Below, piece by piece: positions 8,970-17,497 of a stretch of 64,000 nt of DNA. This stretch comes from an uncultured Muribaculaceae bacterium (GTDB lineage Bacteria > Bacteroidota > Bacteroidia > Bacteroidales > Muribaculaceae). Within the stretch, counting starts at the first letter, position 1, and each line of letters begins with the position of its first letter. The position numbers were made by a program, and so were the translations under genes. The stretch lies in assembly GCA_910577585.1 (NCBI GenBank), contig CAJTNN010000003.1:46764-110763 (forward strand), given 5' to 3'. The notes below the pieces were generated by a model. It searched no databases and was not told the DNA's origin. It saw only the letters and a list, made by a program, of their open reading frames with translations.

Positions 8970-10316
8970 CTATTTCTTGATAAACCAGCCCACATAGGCC
9001 ACCCCGATTGAGAATTCATTCTCTGAATTATACGGGCCTTTGCCGAATACTTTCTGAGTGCCTATCTGCCGCATCGTGTAATCAGCCTTGACCACAAGAT
9101 TTGGAAGCGCAAACCAATTCAGGCCCACCTGCCATTGGCTCACCTCAAGACGCTTATCCATTGTCTGCCTCCCTGACCCGCGATACTGCGGATTATAATA
9201 CTCATAGCGTGCATAGGGATAAATCACCGGGAACTTGCTCTTTACGAGCGAGGCCACATTCAATCCGGCCTCGGCTCCATAGCTTATCACATTCTTGGCA
9301 ATCGGCACAAGTCGAGAATAGGGACTCTTGTTCGACAACATTCTGTTGGCCTCGCTCAGAGCCGCTGAATTTCCGATATATCCATATGTGAGATTCGCAC
9401 GTGCCGTGACATAGCGGTTGCGGTATTGGGCATCCCAGGTGGCGATGGCTACCGGTATACGCCCGATAGATTTATACGTCTGCTCTTTATCGGCGTTCGC
9501 ACCTGTATCATGGCAGTAATAAAAGGATATACCTGTGCGCAACCCTTTCACTCCTGAATAATCAAGTCTTGCCACATAGCCGGGTGAGGTAAAATTATCG
9601 GTTTCAAAATATCCTGCCTTGCCACCGATAATCCATTCGTTGCGGTCAAAACCATTGGCGTTTAGTCCCGCCACAACCATTGCCTGCCAGTCAAACCGAG
9701 TGTATCCACGCCCGAATGAACCGAAAAGCTCGATACCGGTCTCATGCCATGTAGAGGGCATCAACGCTGTCTCGGCCTGCGGACGCTGGGTGCCGAAGAA
9801 GTTTATCGGTTCATGATGAGCATTGGTCAAGCCTACAGGCACTATCATATGGCCGACTCTCACATTAAACTGCGGCACAATAAGCCTGGTGATGTGAAAC
9901 TGCTCGAGGGCAACCTCACCACCCTTCTCTATCTCAGTTTCATATTCGCCATTCTCACTATTCTCAAGTTCTACGGCTGAACCCACTCCTCCGGCCTCAA
10001 ACTCAATCTCGGCACCGAGTATCCATTTTGGATTGAACTTATAGTCAAAGGCAAGCACAAATCGTGGAATCTCGATATTGGCCCGATGTGTACGGGTATT
10101 CCCCGTAGAGACTCCGGCAAACCGATTGATGCCATAGTCCATGAATGATGCACGCATCTCGCCATAGCCGCCGAAGCGAAATTTCTTATAGCCTGTGGTG
10201 TCGGCATACACCGCGGCCAGAGGCTTCACAGACTCCGCCCCGGAGTCAGCAAAAGCAATGCCGCATGTCATGGCCATTAAGCCGCTGCATAACGCTGTCT
10301 TAAGAATTGATTTCAT
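8970..10316 (-). CDS. Outer-membrane porin-like beta-barrel, first gene of the haem/iron block
   Basis: A 448-residue protein with a signal peptide (MKSILKTALC...GIAFA) and a barrel of alternating strands. FGGYGEMRASFMDYG (about 48-62) and VRVGHMIVPVGLTNAHHEP (about 152-170) resemble phosphate-selective porin O/P-type barrels; the C-terminus GVAYVGWFIKK ends just after an aromatic strand. There is no TonB plug. It is not a close copy of the barrel at 4931, so the block encodes two distinct porins. It is the promoter-proximal gene, 93 bases before imelysin, with a Bacteroidota-type promoter about 100 bases upstream. Confidence 0.78.
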   Translation of the reverse strand: MKSILKTALCSGLMAMTCGIAFADSGAESVKPLAAVYADTTGYKKFRFGGYGEMRASFMDYGINRFAGVSTGNTRTHRANIEIPRFVLAFDYKFNPKWILGAEIEFEAGGVGSAVELENSENGEYETEIEKGGEVALEQFHITRLIVPQFNVRVGHMIVPVGLTNAHHEPINFFGTQRPQAETALMPSTWHETGIELFGSFGRGYTRFDWQAMVVAGLNANGFDRNEWIIGGKAGYFETDNFTSPGYVARLDYSGVKGLRTGISFYYCHDTGANADKEQTYKSIGRIPVAIATWDAQYRNRYVTARANLTYGYIGNSAALSEANRMLSNKSPYSRLVPIAKNVISYGAEAGLNVASLVKSKFPVIYPYARYEYYNPQYRGSGRQTMDKRLEVSQWQVGLNWFALPNLVVKADYTMRQIGTQKVFGKGPYNSENEFSIGVAYVGWFIKK

Positions 10317-10419
10317 GATTTTGGGTTAATGTGGATGTCAATCTTTGAAGTTGACTTGTTGAAGCTGTCTAAGCACAACCTCAAGTACAGTCCGGATGGA
10401 TTGTATTTTTTTACGACCG

Positions 10420-10450
10420 CAAAATTACTGCCCTGCCGACAATCATGAAA
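10420..10450 (-). promoter_or_regulatory. Promoter of the porin-imelysin-cytochrome block
   Basis: On the minus strand, TAATTTTG (10420-10427) fits the Bacteroidota -7 box TAnnTTTG; TTTC lies 19 bases upstream (10447-10450) as a weak -33 element. Transcription would start near 10415, giving a leader of about 95 nt. I see no convincing Fur-box-like palindrome next to it. Confidence 0.55.
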
Positions 10451-10465
10451 TACTCTGATGTCGGT

Positions 10466-10495
10466 AAAAAGCGGCAGCTCCGGAGCTGCCGCTTA
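10466..10495 (-). terminator. Perfect palindrome with T-run (terminator or operator)
   Basis: Bases 10469-10494 are a perfect 26-bp palindrome centred on CTCCGGAG. On the minus strand it is followed by TTTTTA, as in an intrinsic terminator, and would be the second in tandem behind 10547-10590. It ends just upstream of the block promoter, so a regulatory role is also possible. Confidence 0.6.
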
Positions 10496-10546
10496 CCATC
10501 ATTTGGGTATTTTTCGCCATTAATACCCAGAATTAGTTAGAGTGTG

Positions 10547-10590
10547 AAAAAAAATACCGCCGCGATACCATATGAAATGTATCGCGGCGG
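10547..10590 (-). terminator. Terminator of the DUF3127 gene
   Basis: A perfect 12-bp stem (10557-10568 with 10579-10590) around a 10-base loop, followed on the minus strand by TATTTTTTTT. It separates the SSB-like gene from the haem/iron block. The rest of the gap 10317-10713 holds a small TGGGTATT/AATACCCA hairpin near 10504-10530 and a GAAGTTGTTTAAAA motif at 10682, and nothing that looks coding. Confidence 0.88.
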
Positions 10591-10713
10591 AATATATCGT
10601 CTGCGCCCGAGGATGACTGCACCCGGACATATTTTCAAATCTAAAATCTCAACAACACCCTATAGGATGGTTTCTAATTTGGAAGTTGTTTAAAAATCTT
10701 TCAGTGATACTTA

Positions 10714-11157
10714 TCAGAAAGGAAGGTCGTCAGATTCATCCTTGAATGCTGCGGCACCTGCGGCACCGGGAGCGGCACCAAAGGGATCGGCTGCAGGGAA
10801 CGGTGCGGCTGCAGGCGCAGCTGCAGGTGCGGCCGGTGACTGGAACGGATTCTGCTGACCGCCAGGCATACCGCCACCCATCGACGGATCCTCTGACTCA
10901 CGAGCTGCATAGCAACGCAGGTCGGTATACCATTTGCCATTGAACTCACGGCTTTCAGCATCAACGCTGCACACATAAATTTTGCCTACCTCAAGTTTGA
11001 CATTGTCGACACCAGCATTGAATGTGTCAATCTTCACACGCTTCGGATACTGGCCGAATGTCTCAAGCACCCAGCATTTTTTTCTCCAGGGATTACCTGC
11101 CTTTGACACTCCCTCTTCAAGGGGAAGATCAAGTATTACTCTTCCTGTAAAGTCCAT
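10714..11157 (-). CDS. DUF3127 single-stranded-DNA-binding-like protein
   Basis: A 147-residue protein. Residues 1-90 form a DUF3127 OB-fold-like domain (FTGRVILDLPLEEGVSKAG..., ESREFNGKWYTDLRCY). It continues into a flexible Gly/Gln/Pro/Ala linker (AAPAAAP repeats) and ends in the acidic tip DESDDLPF, closely resembling the SSB C-terminal tip DDDIPF that recruits repair and replication partners. The family has no settled function; I infer nucleic-acid binding with partner recruitment. The gene is monocistronic, ending in a strong terminator, and its leader contains the long palindromic element at 11181-11373. Confidence 0.8.
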   Translation of the reverse strand: MDFTGRVILDLPLEEGVSKAGNPWRKKCWVLETFGQYPKRVKIDTFNAGVDNVKLEVGKIYVCSVDAESREFNGKWYTDLRCYAARESEDPSMGGGMPGGQQNPFQSPAAPAAAPAAAPFPAADPFGAAPGAAGAAAFKDESDDLPF

Positions 11158-11180
11158 ATTATATCGTTATATCTCTTATT

Positions 11181-11373
11181 GAAGTTGTTTAAACTTTTTT
11201 CAAGTGCAAGGTTAATTAAGATTTTGAGCAGGTTTCGGCTCTCGAAGAGGGAGCGATGCGGGCATCGCGACCGATGAAGAGGGTCGAAAGATGCCAAAAT
11301 ATTAATTAAGATTGCGCTTGAAGAAAAAAATTTACTTCATTTTATATTTTTCGTAAAAAGTTTAAACAACTTC
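11181..11373. repeat. Long imperfect palindromic intergenic element
   Basis: The outer arms are GAAGTTGTTTAAACTT (11181-11196) and its reverse complement (11358-11373). Further in, CAAGTGCAA...TTAATTAAGATTTTG is mirrored by CAAAATATTAATTAA...GCGCTTG. The core contains the hairpin GCGATGC-GG-GCATCGC. The whole 193-bp unit could fold into a cruciform or a long RNA hairpin. It has no ORF. The outer arm recurs at other gene starts in the window (for example 28411), so it looks like a MITE-like or structured-leader repeat family. It sits 23 bases before the DUF3127 start codon. Confidence 0.7.
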
Positions 11374-11435
11374 ATTATCATTTTAATCGAATCCTCCAGC
11401 TTCAGGCATAGATGCTTTGTGGAAGCTTCATTACG

Positions 11436-11443
11436 CAAAGATA
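11436..11443 (-). promoter_or_regulatory. Candidate -7 box for the DUF3127 gene
   Basis: TATCTTTG on the minus strand fits TAnnTTTG, but no TTTG lies at the right distance upstream. If real, the transcript would carry the complete palindromic element in a leader of about 270 nt. Confidence 0.35.
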
Positions 11444-11455
11444 CAAAAAATTTCG

Positions 11456-11463
11456 TAATTTTG
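11456..11463 (+). promoter_or_regulatory. -7 box for rsmG
   Basis: TAATTTTG on the plus strand, a good TAnnTTTG box, 38 bases before the rsmG start; the -33 element is weak. It overlaps the divergent candidate box at 11436-11443 within 30 bp. Confidence 0.55.
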
Positions 11464-11500
11464 CACTATAATAGATTTCTTACGACTAAATTTATGCCCT

Positions 11501-12124
11501 ATGGTTAGTGTTATCACCGATGCTTTCCCGCACCTCAGTGCTGAGCAAATTAAGCAGTTTGAGCTTATGTGCGAGCTCTATCCGGAATGGAATGAGAAAA
11601 TCAATGTCATTTCACGCAAGGATATAGATAATCTCGCTGTCAATCATATATTGCATTCTCTTGCGATTGCCCGCTTTATACGCTTCTCTCCAGGCAGCAC
11701 AGTGCTCGACATCGGCACCGGTGGCGGATTCCCGGGGCTGCCGCTTGCGGTGATGTTTCCGGAGGTGAAGTTCCATCTTGTTGACCGTATCGGCAAAAAA
11801 CTTAAGGTGGCTTCCGATGTCGCCAACCGTATCAAATTGAAGAATGTGACCTTCCAGCATGGCGATATCGGCGAGTGTCATGAGAAATTTGACTTTGTGG
11901 TGAGCCGCGCTGTCATGCCTCAGCCTGACCTGGTGCGACTGATTCGCAAAAATGTGTCGTCCACACAACATAACGCCATTCCCAACGGACTTATCACACT
12001 TAAGGGGGGCGACCTCACTGAGGAGCTTCGCACTCTCCCGGGCAGTGAGGTGCTGGATATCTCAAGCTACTTCCCTCAGGATTTCTTTGAGACGAAGCGC
12101 ATCGCCTATACTCCACTGAAATAA
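11501..12124 (+). CDS. rsmG: 16S rRNA (guanine527-N7)-methyltransferase
   Basis: Methylates G527 of 16S rRNA using S-adenosylmethionine. The 207-residue length is normal for the family. The SAM-binding motif VLDIGTGGGFPGL is at 68-80, followed by VDRIGKK and the conserved VSRAV (about 131-135). It is the first gene of a short plus-strand unit, 38 bases after a -7 box; the next gene is about 230 bases on. Confidence 0.95.
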   Translation: MVSVITDAFPHLSAEQIKQFELMCELYPEWNEKINVISRKDIDNLAVNHILHSLAIARFIRFSPGSTVLDIGTGGGFPGLPLAVMFPEVKFHLVDRIGKKLKVASDVANRIKLKNVTFQHGDIGECHEKFDFVVSRAVMPQPDLVRLIRKNVSSTQHNAIPNGLITLKGGDLTEELRTLPGSEVLDISSYFPQDFFETKRIAYTPLK

Positions 12125-12351
12125 TACGGATGATAAATAGCTCTCATAAATATTGTATGAACTGATTTTTGAGAGATAATTAAAACAGGTGATAAATATA
12201 GGGGGCGTAGCGATACAAAGCTCCATCTGATGTGTTGTTTATTAACAGTGCGGCTGCAATCAATCACTGCAGCCTTGCATCTTATCCGGCCAAGGTGGTT
12301 TTATCCTACCTCACGCCTCTCATTCACCATCTAAATCATAATCTACCGACA

Positions 12352-12993
12352 ATGAAAATAGCTCGATTTGAATTCTCTCTGTTCGGAATCAATACTTACG
12401 CTGTGTTTGATCCCGATACACGGGAGTGTGCAATCATCGACCCGGGCATGAGTTCGGACGAGGAGCGACAGGCTGTAGAACGCTTCCTCACCAATAATAA
12501 TCTGCAGCTTACACACATCATCAACACCCATCTCCACATCGACCACGCCATAGGGAATGCATGGTTGAAGTCGAAATACAATACGCCGGCGTATGCCAAT
12601 GAGGGGGACGAATCTCTGGGCCAACGAATGGAGTTGCAGGCAGCTGCATTCGGACTACCATTTGATATAAAATCTGTTGAGATTGACCACCATCTGCATC
12701 AGGGCGACATCATTCGCATCGGCAATGGCTCTCTTAAGGTGCTGCATGTGCCCGGACATTCAAAGGGGAGCATAGGCCTGTATGATGAGAAGGATGGATT
12801 CCTGATTTCTGGCGATGCTCTGTTTGCGGGGAGCATTGGGCGCACTGACCTGCCCGGAGGTTCAATGCCTGAACTTATAGGCAGCATACGTGAGCGCCTG
12901 CTTACGTTACCCCCCGACACCATGGTCTACCCCGGCCATGGACCCGCCACCACTATCGGCCAGGAACTCCGCTCAAATCCATTCTTGAAATAA
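12352..12993 (+). CDS. Metallo-beta-lactamase-fold hydrolase, glyoxalase II-like
   Basis: A 213-residue soluble protein with THLHIDH (59-65), the HxHxDH metal site, plus VPGHSKGSIGLY and SGDALFAGSIGRTDLPGG, typical of the hydroxyacylglutathione hydrolase-like branch. Family members hydrolyse thioesters or related metabolites with a di-metal centre; the substrate here cannot be told. The start at 12352 (MKIARFEF) is preferred over an in-frame ATG at 12232 because the extra residues have no family match and cover a hairpin (GGCTGCA...TGCAGCC near 12250). Gap 12125-12351 holds two small hairpins only. Confidence 0.85.
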   Translation: MKIARFEFSLFGINTYAVFDPDTRECAIIDPGMSSDEERQAVERFLTNNNLQLTHIINTHLHIDHAIGNAWLKSKYNTPAYANEGDESLGQRMELQAAAFGLPFDIKSVEIDHHLHQGDIIRIGNGSLKVLHVPGHSKGSIGLYDEKDGFLISGDALFAGSIGRTDLPGGSMPELIGSIRERLLTLPPDTMVYPGHGPATTIGQELRSNPFLK

Positions 12994-13060
12994 TCCAGGA
13001 GAAATTAGGATGCCTCAATCAGCTTAGGCACTGCGCTTTGTGGCAACGACTTATAATAAC

Positions 13061-13094
13061 CACGCCCTGCGGGATCATGATTCCGCAGGGCGTG
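13061..13094. terminator. Bidirectional terminator between convergent genes
   Basis: A perfect 12-bp stem CACGCCCTGCGG/CCGCAGGGCGTG (13061-13072, 13083-13094) around a 10-base loop. It lies between the plus-strand hydrolase and the convergent lpdA, with T-rich sequence (TTCGTTTAGGTTTT) after it on the plus strand. Confidence 0.75.
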
Positions 13095-13177
13095 TTCGTT
13101 TAGGTTTTAGCCTCTCCGCCAGCCCCGGCTGAGATACAAAGATATTCTCAAAGGGGGCGTATGAGGCTATCCGTATA

Positions 13178-14536
13178 CTATTTCACATTGTGCAATGCTG
13201 CCATTATGACCTCGCTCACCGAGGGATGTGAGAAGATAATCTGCTCCATCGAGTGACGTGTGGCGCGGTTGTTCATCAAGTCGGCACACTGTTGGGCCAG
13301 ATCGGCTGCCTCGACACCCATGATATGTGCACCAAGCAGCATTCCGTCATCTTTGCGGAAGATTAGTTTGCAGAGTCCGTCGGGTTCAGCCATAGTCAGA
13401 GCCTTGCCGTTGGCGCGGAAGAAGCTTTGGCCTACCGCAATCTCTATGCCGCGTGCCTTGCACTCCTCTTCAGTAAGACCTACCATACCGCACTCAGGCA
13501 CCGTAAACACTGCCGAAGGCACGATATCAAAGCGTATATCATCACGCGTGTCAGTAATCGCATTGAGAGCCCTGTAGCCCTGGAATGTAGCCACATGAGC
13601 CAGCATCATACGGGCATTGACATCGCCGATTGCGAAGATATGGTCTACATTGGTGCGCATATCATCGTTGACGGGTATGCCTTTCGGACTGTATTCCACG
13701 CCTGCCGCCTCAAGATTCAAGCCGGCCACACGCGGAGCGCGCCCTACCGCCATCAACAGATCACTCGACACCACTGATTCCTCTTTACCTTTACATTCGT
13801 AGGTCACCACAATCTCATAATCAGCATTCTGCTCGATGCGTTTTGCTGCGGCTGAGGTGATGATTTTGATGCCACGCTTGGTCAGCGATTGCTTCAAGCG
13901 TTTGGCGATATCCGAATCAAACGGGGGCAGAATCTGCTTCATGAATTCAATCACTGTCACCTTCGATCCAAACGCTGCGAAGATGCTGGCAAATTCCAGA
14001 CCTATCACACCGCCTCCGATGATGGTCAGCGATTCAGGGATGTAGTCGAGATTGAGCATCGCGGTGCTATCCTTCACACATTCCATATCATGCCCCTCTA
14101 TCGGGAGCGAACGCGAAGTCGAACCTGTGGCGATAATGATATTGTCGGCGGTATATTCCTCACCCGCCGCCACGACCGTGTGGGCATCCTTGAAGGCAGC
14201 CATAGCCTCGACCACCTCTACCTTCGCACCCTTCAGCATCATGGCAATACCTTCGCGGAGCTGGCTCACTACCTGCTCTTTGCGCGCTACTACCTGATTG
14301 TAGTCGAGCGTGAAGGTGAAGTCATCTATGCCAAACTGCTCACACTCGCGGATTGTGCCCACCACCTCTGCATTCTTACAAAGGCATTTGGTGGGTATGC
14401 ATCCCTCGTTGAGGCATGTTCCCCCAAGGCGGTCGCCATTGAAGAGGGTAACACTCATACCACGCTTGGCGGCGGCCAGGGCGGTTTCATATCCGCCCGG
14501 ACCGGCACCTATGATGATAAGATCACTCTTTTTCAT
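13178..14536 (-). CDS. lpdA: Dihydrolipoyl dehydrogenase (L-protein of glycine cleavage)
   Basis: Reoxidises the dihydrolipoyl group of GcvH with FAD and NAD+. The 452-residue protein has the FAD Rossmann motif GAGPGGYETA (10-19), the redox-active disulfide C41-x4-C46 in GGTCLNEGCIPTK, a second dinucleotide motif GGGVIGLEFA, and the C-terminal His437/Glu442 pair (HPSVSE) of the active site. It is the last gene of the glycine cleavage operon, 22 bases after gcvPB, so it is dedicated to that system here rather than to a 2-oxoacid dehydrogenase. Confidence 0.95.
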   Translation of the reverse strand: MKKSDLIIIGAGPGGYETALAAAKRGMSVTLFNGDRLGGTCLNEGCIPTKCLCKNAEVVGTIRECEQFGIDDFTFTLDYNQVVARKEQVVSQLREGIAMMLKGAKVEVVEAMAAFKDAHTVVAAGEEYTADNIIIATGSTSRSLPIEGHDMECVKDSTAMLNLDYIPESLTIIGGGVIGLEFASIFAAFGSKVTVIEFMKQILPPFDSDIAKRLKQSLTKRGIKIITSAAAKRIEQNADYEIVVTYECKGKEESVVSSDLLMAVGRAPRVAGLNLEAAGVEYSPKGIPVNDDMRTNVDHIFAIGDVNARMMLAHVATFQGYRALNAITDTRDDIRFDIVPSAVFTVPECGMVGLTEEECKARGIEIAVGQSFFRANGKALTMAEPDGLCKLIFRKDDGMLLGAHIMGVEAADLAQQCADLMNNRATRHSMEQIIFSHPSVSEVIMAALHNVK

Positions 14537-14558
14537 TCCTATTCAGTCTTAAGAAGCC

Positions 14559-16019
14559 TCAACCTTTAAGCTGGCGATAGGTCAGCACGGGATTCTTGGC
14601 CGCTGTGGTCTCATCGAGTTTGCGCACGATAGTGGTCAGCGGCGCATTCTTCACCTCATCAGGCATTGTGCGTGACTCTTCGGCCACCTTGTGCATCACT
14701 GCGATAAATTCATCGAGTGTCTCAAGCGACTCAGTCTCCGTAGGCTCTATCATCATGCTCTCATGGAAGAGCAGCGGGAAGTAGATTGTCGGGGCATGGA
14801 AGCCATAGTCAAGCAGACGCTTGGCCACGTTGAGGGTGGTCACACCGGTCGATTTATCCTTCAGACCGTCAAACACAAACTCATGTTTGCACACACCCTC
14901 TATCGGCAGAAGATAATCATCCTTCAGCGACTCCTTTATGTAATTGGCATTAAGGGTGGCCAGCGGGCCCACATTCTTGATATTCTCCTTACCCAGGGTC
15001 AGGATGTAGGCATAGGCCTTCATCATCACCCCGAAGTTGCCTAAGAATGATGAAATTGACCCGAGGCTCTCATCATCGCTTATGATTGAGAATGAGCCAT
15101 CGGCATTCTTCTTCACGCGGGGATTGGGCAGGAACTTGGCGAGTTTCTCAACCACGCCTACCGGACCCGAGCCGGGGCCACCGCCACCGTGAGGTGTCGA
15201 GAATGTCTTGTGAAGATTGATGTGCATGATGTCGAAGCCCATGTCGCCGGGGCGCACTTTGCCGAGCAGGGGGTTGAGGTTGGCACCGTCATAGTAGAGC
15301 AGGCCGCCCGCCTCGTGCACAAGTTTGGCAATCTCCATTATCTCGGTCTCAAACATTCCGAGCGTGTTGGGATTGGTCATCATGATGCCGGCCACCGTGT
15401 CATCGAGCAGAGGCTTGAGATCCTCTACATCAATCGAGCCATTAGGTTTCGACTTCACTTCCACCACCTCGAGACCCGCCACCATTGCTGAGGCCGGATT
15501 GGTGCCGTGGGCTGAATTAGGCACAATCACTTTCGTGCGCTTGGTGTCGCCATTGGCCAGATGATACTGACGCATCACAAGCAGACCTGTGAGCTCACCG
15601 TGGGCACCGGCGTAGGGATTGAGCGTAAACTCATAAAGACCTGCGATATTGGCCAGAGCCTGCTGAAGATTATAGTAGAGTTCAAGGGCGCCCTGTGCAC
15701 TCTTCTCATCCTGCAGCGGATGAATCTGAGTGAAAGCAGGCATGCCGGCCAATTCCTCATTGATCTTCGGATTATATTTCATGGTGCATGAACCAAGCGG
15801 ATAGAAACCGGTGTCGACACCGAAGTTCTTCATCGAAAGATTCGTATAATGGCGCACCACATCAAGTTCGCTCACTTCGGGCAGCTCGGCCTCAGCGCCA
15901 CGCATCACGCCGGCAGGAAGTTCAGCCATCGCGTCATGGGCATATTTATTCTCGGGAAGTTCGTAGCCCTTTCTACCCGGACGTGAAAGCTCAAATATCA
16001 GTTTATCGTAATATTTCAT
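14559..16019 (-). CDS. gcvPB: Glycine dehydrogenase (decarboxylating) subunit 2
   Basis: The PLP-bearing half of the split P-protein, which decarboxylates glycine and passes the aminomethyl group to GcvH. The 486-residue protein contains the PLP lysine in HINLHKTFSTPHGGGG (Lys271). The start at 16019 (MKYYDK) is chosen; an in-frame ATG at 16064 would add an unconserved leader. The gap of 128 bases to gcvPA contains a GAAACTGTCTAAATTTAAACGG-like inverted repeat related to the leader motif described elsewhere. Confidence 0.95.
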   Translation of the reverse strand: MKYYDKLIFELSRPGRKGYELPENKYAHDAMAELPAGVMRGAEAELPEVSELDVVRHYTNLSMKNFGVDTGFYPLGSCTMKYNPKINEELAGMPAFTQIHPLQDEKSAQGALELYYNLQQALANIAGLYEFTLNPYAGAHGELTGLLVMRQYHLANGDTKRTKVIVPNSAHGTNPASAMVAGLEVVEVKSKPNGSIDVEDLKPLLDDTVAGIMMTNPNTLGMFETEIMEIAKLVHEAGGLLYYDGANLNPLLGKVRPGDMGFDIMHINLHKTFSTPHGGGGPGSGPVGVVEKLAKFLPNPRVKKNADGSFSIISDDESLGSISSFLGNFGVMMKAYAYILTLGKENIKNVGPLATLNANYIKESLKDDYLLPIEGVCKHEFVFDGLKDKSTGVTTLNVAKRLLDYGFHAPTIYFPLLFHESMMIEPTETESLETLDEFIAVMHKVAEESRTMPDEVKNAPLTTIVRKLDETTAAKNPVLTYRQLKG

Positions 16020-16147
16020 TTTTAATTTGTCGGATTTGTGTGGGTATGCCGCAGAGCTCTCCAAACTGTTGCGGAACCTCCGCCCCGGGCATACCTGAAT
16101 ATGTTAAACCGAGATTGCTTAGAAACTGTCTAAATTTAAACGGTTTC

Positions 16148-17470
16148 TTAGGCCAGAAGAAGAGTGATAAGGTTGTCAATCTCCTCCTTGGTACGCTTCT
16201 CAGTGACTGCAAACTCAATCATGCCGTTGCCAAGATCAAGTCCGCCCATGATTCCATTTTCAAGAAGACGCTCATTAAGAGCTTTCACATCAAGTGCAGT
16301 CTTCACCACAAATTCCTTAAGGAATGGTTTGCCGGGGAAGGCGGGGGTGAACTTACCTGATTCGATCAGACGATTGTAGAGATAGTGGGCACCATCGCAA
16401 GCCAGACGATTCACCTCGCGCATCCCCTGCTTGCCCATCAGGGCCACATAGATTGTGGCATAGAGGGCCATAAGCGACTGGTTCGAACAGATATTGCTCG
16501 TGGCTTTCTCACGACGTATGTGCTGCTCGCGGGCCTGCAGCGTAAGCACAAATGCGCGCTTGCCATCGGCATCAGTTGTGGCACCCACCACGCGTCCGGG
16601 CATCTTGCGCAGCATACCCTTCGCACATGAGATGTAGCCCAGATACGGACCGCCAAACGACATCGGCATGCCGAGTGTCTGGCCATCGCCGCATGCCACA
16701 TCCGCACCCCATTCAGCAGGTGTGCGCAGCACTGCCAGCGCCGACGGATCTGCATTGATTGCAAAGTAAGCCTTGGCTGCATGAATGGCATCGGCCCAGC
16801 CGGTGTAATCTTCGATTATGCCATATTTATTGGGTGTAGGCACTATCACGCCTGCCACGTCGCCCTTGGCAAGTTCGGACTTGATTGCCTCGAAATCCGA
16901 CACTCCATCCTTCTCAGCCACCACAGTCACCTCGACTCCGTGGAACTTACCATACGTCTTGACCACATTTATCACATGGTCATGAAGCGTAGCCGACAGA
17001 AGCACACGATTGCGCTTCTTGGCAGAGGCCACCATCATAAACATGGCCTCGGCTGTGGCCGTAGCTCCATCATACATTGAAGCATTCGTGGCCTCCATGC
17101 CGGTGAGCTCGCTGATGATGCTCTGATATTCGAAGATATAGGTCAGAGTGCCCTGCGAAATCTCGGGCTGATAGGGTGTATAGGCTGTGTAGAATTCGCT
17201 TCGGGCCAGAAGATGGGCCACTGTCGAAGGACTGTAGTGGTCATATACGCCGCCACCTGCAAAACATGTCAGACGACGGTTCTTGGCACCGAGTTCCTCA
17301 AAGTGCTTGCGGAGCTCAATCTCCGACATTGCCGAGGGTATATCGTATTCCTTGCGGTAGATGACCTCTGCCGGCACATCCGCATAAAGGTCATCAATAG
17401 AAGCTACACCGATCTTATCCAGCATTACGCGGATATCCTCTTCGGTGTGGGGCATGAATTTATTGCTCAT
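16148..17470 (-). CDS. gcvPA: Glycine dehydrogenase (decarboxylating) subunit 1
   Basis: The partner half of the split P-protein, 440 residues, which forms the heterotetramer with GcvPB. The conserved N-terminus MPHTEEDIRVMLDKIGV and the segments FAGGGVYDHYSP, YTPYQPEISQGTL and YEYQSIISELTGM are typical. It lies between gcvH (upstream, 124-base gap holding a strong hairpin) and gcvPB. The split form is usual in Bacteroidota. Confidence 0.95.
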   Translation of the reverse strand: MSNKFMPHTEEDIRVMLDKIGVASIDDLYADVPAEVIYRKEYDIPSAMSEIELRKHFEELGAKNRRLTCFAGGGVYDHYSPSTVAHLLARSEFYTAYTPYQPEISQGTLTYIFEYQSIISELTGMEATNASMYDGATATAEAMFMMVASAKKRNRVLLSATLHDHVINVVKTYGKFHGVEVTVVAEKDGVSDFEAIKSELAKGDVAGVIVPTPNKYGIIEDYTGWADAIHAAKAYFAINADPSALAVLRTPAEWGADVACGDGQTLGMPMSFGGPYLGYISCAKGMLRKMPGRVVGATTDADGKRAFVLTLQAREQHIRREKATSNICSNQSLMALYATIYVALMGKQGMREVNRLACDGAHYLYNRLIESGKFTPAFPGKPFLKEFVVKTALDVKALNERLLENGIMGGLDLGNGMIEFAVTEKRTKEEIDNLITLLLA

Positions 17471-17497
17471 TTTGATTCTTGAGTCATTTTAGAAATA

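Noticed and set aside
11181..11373. Insertion sequence
   Set aside because: There is no transposase frame inside and no flanking target duplication that I can see; at most it is a non-autonomous element.
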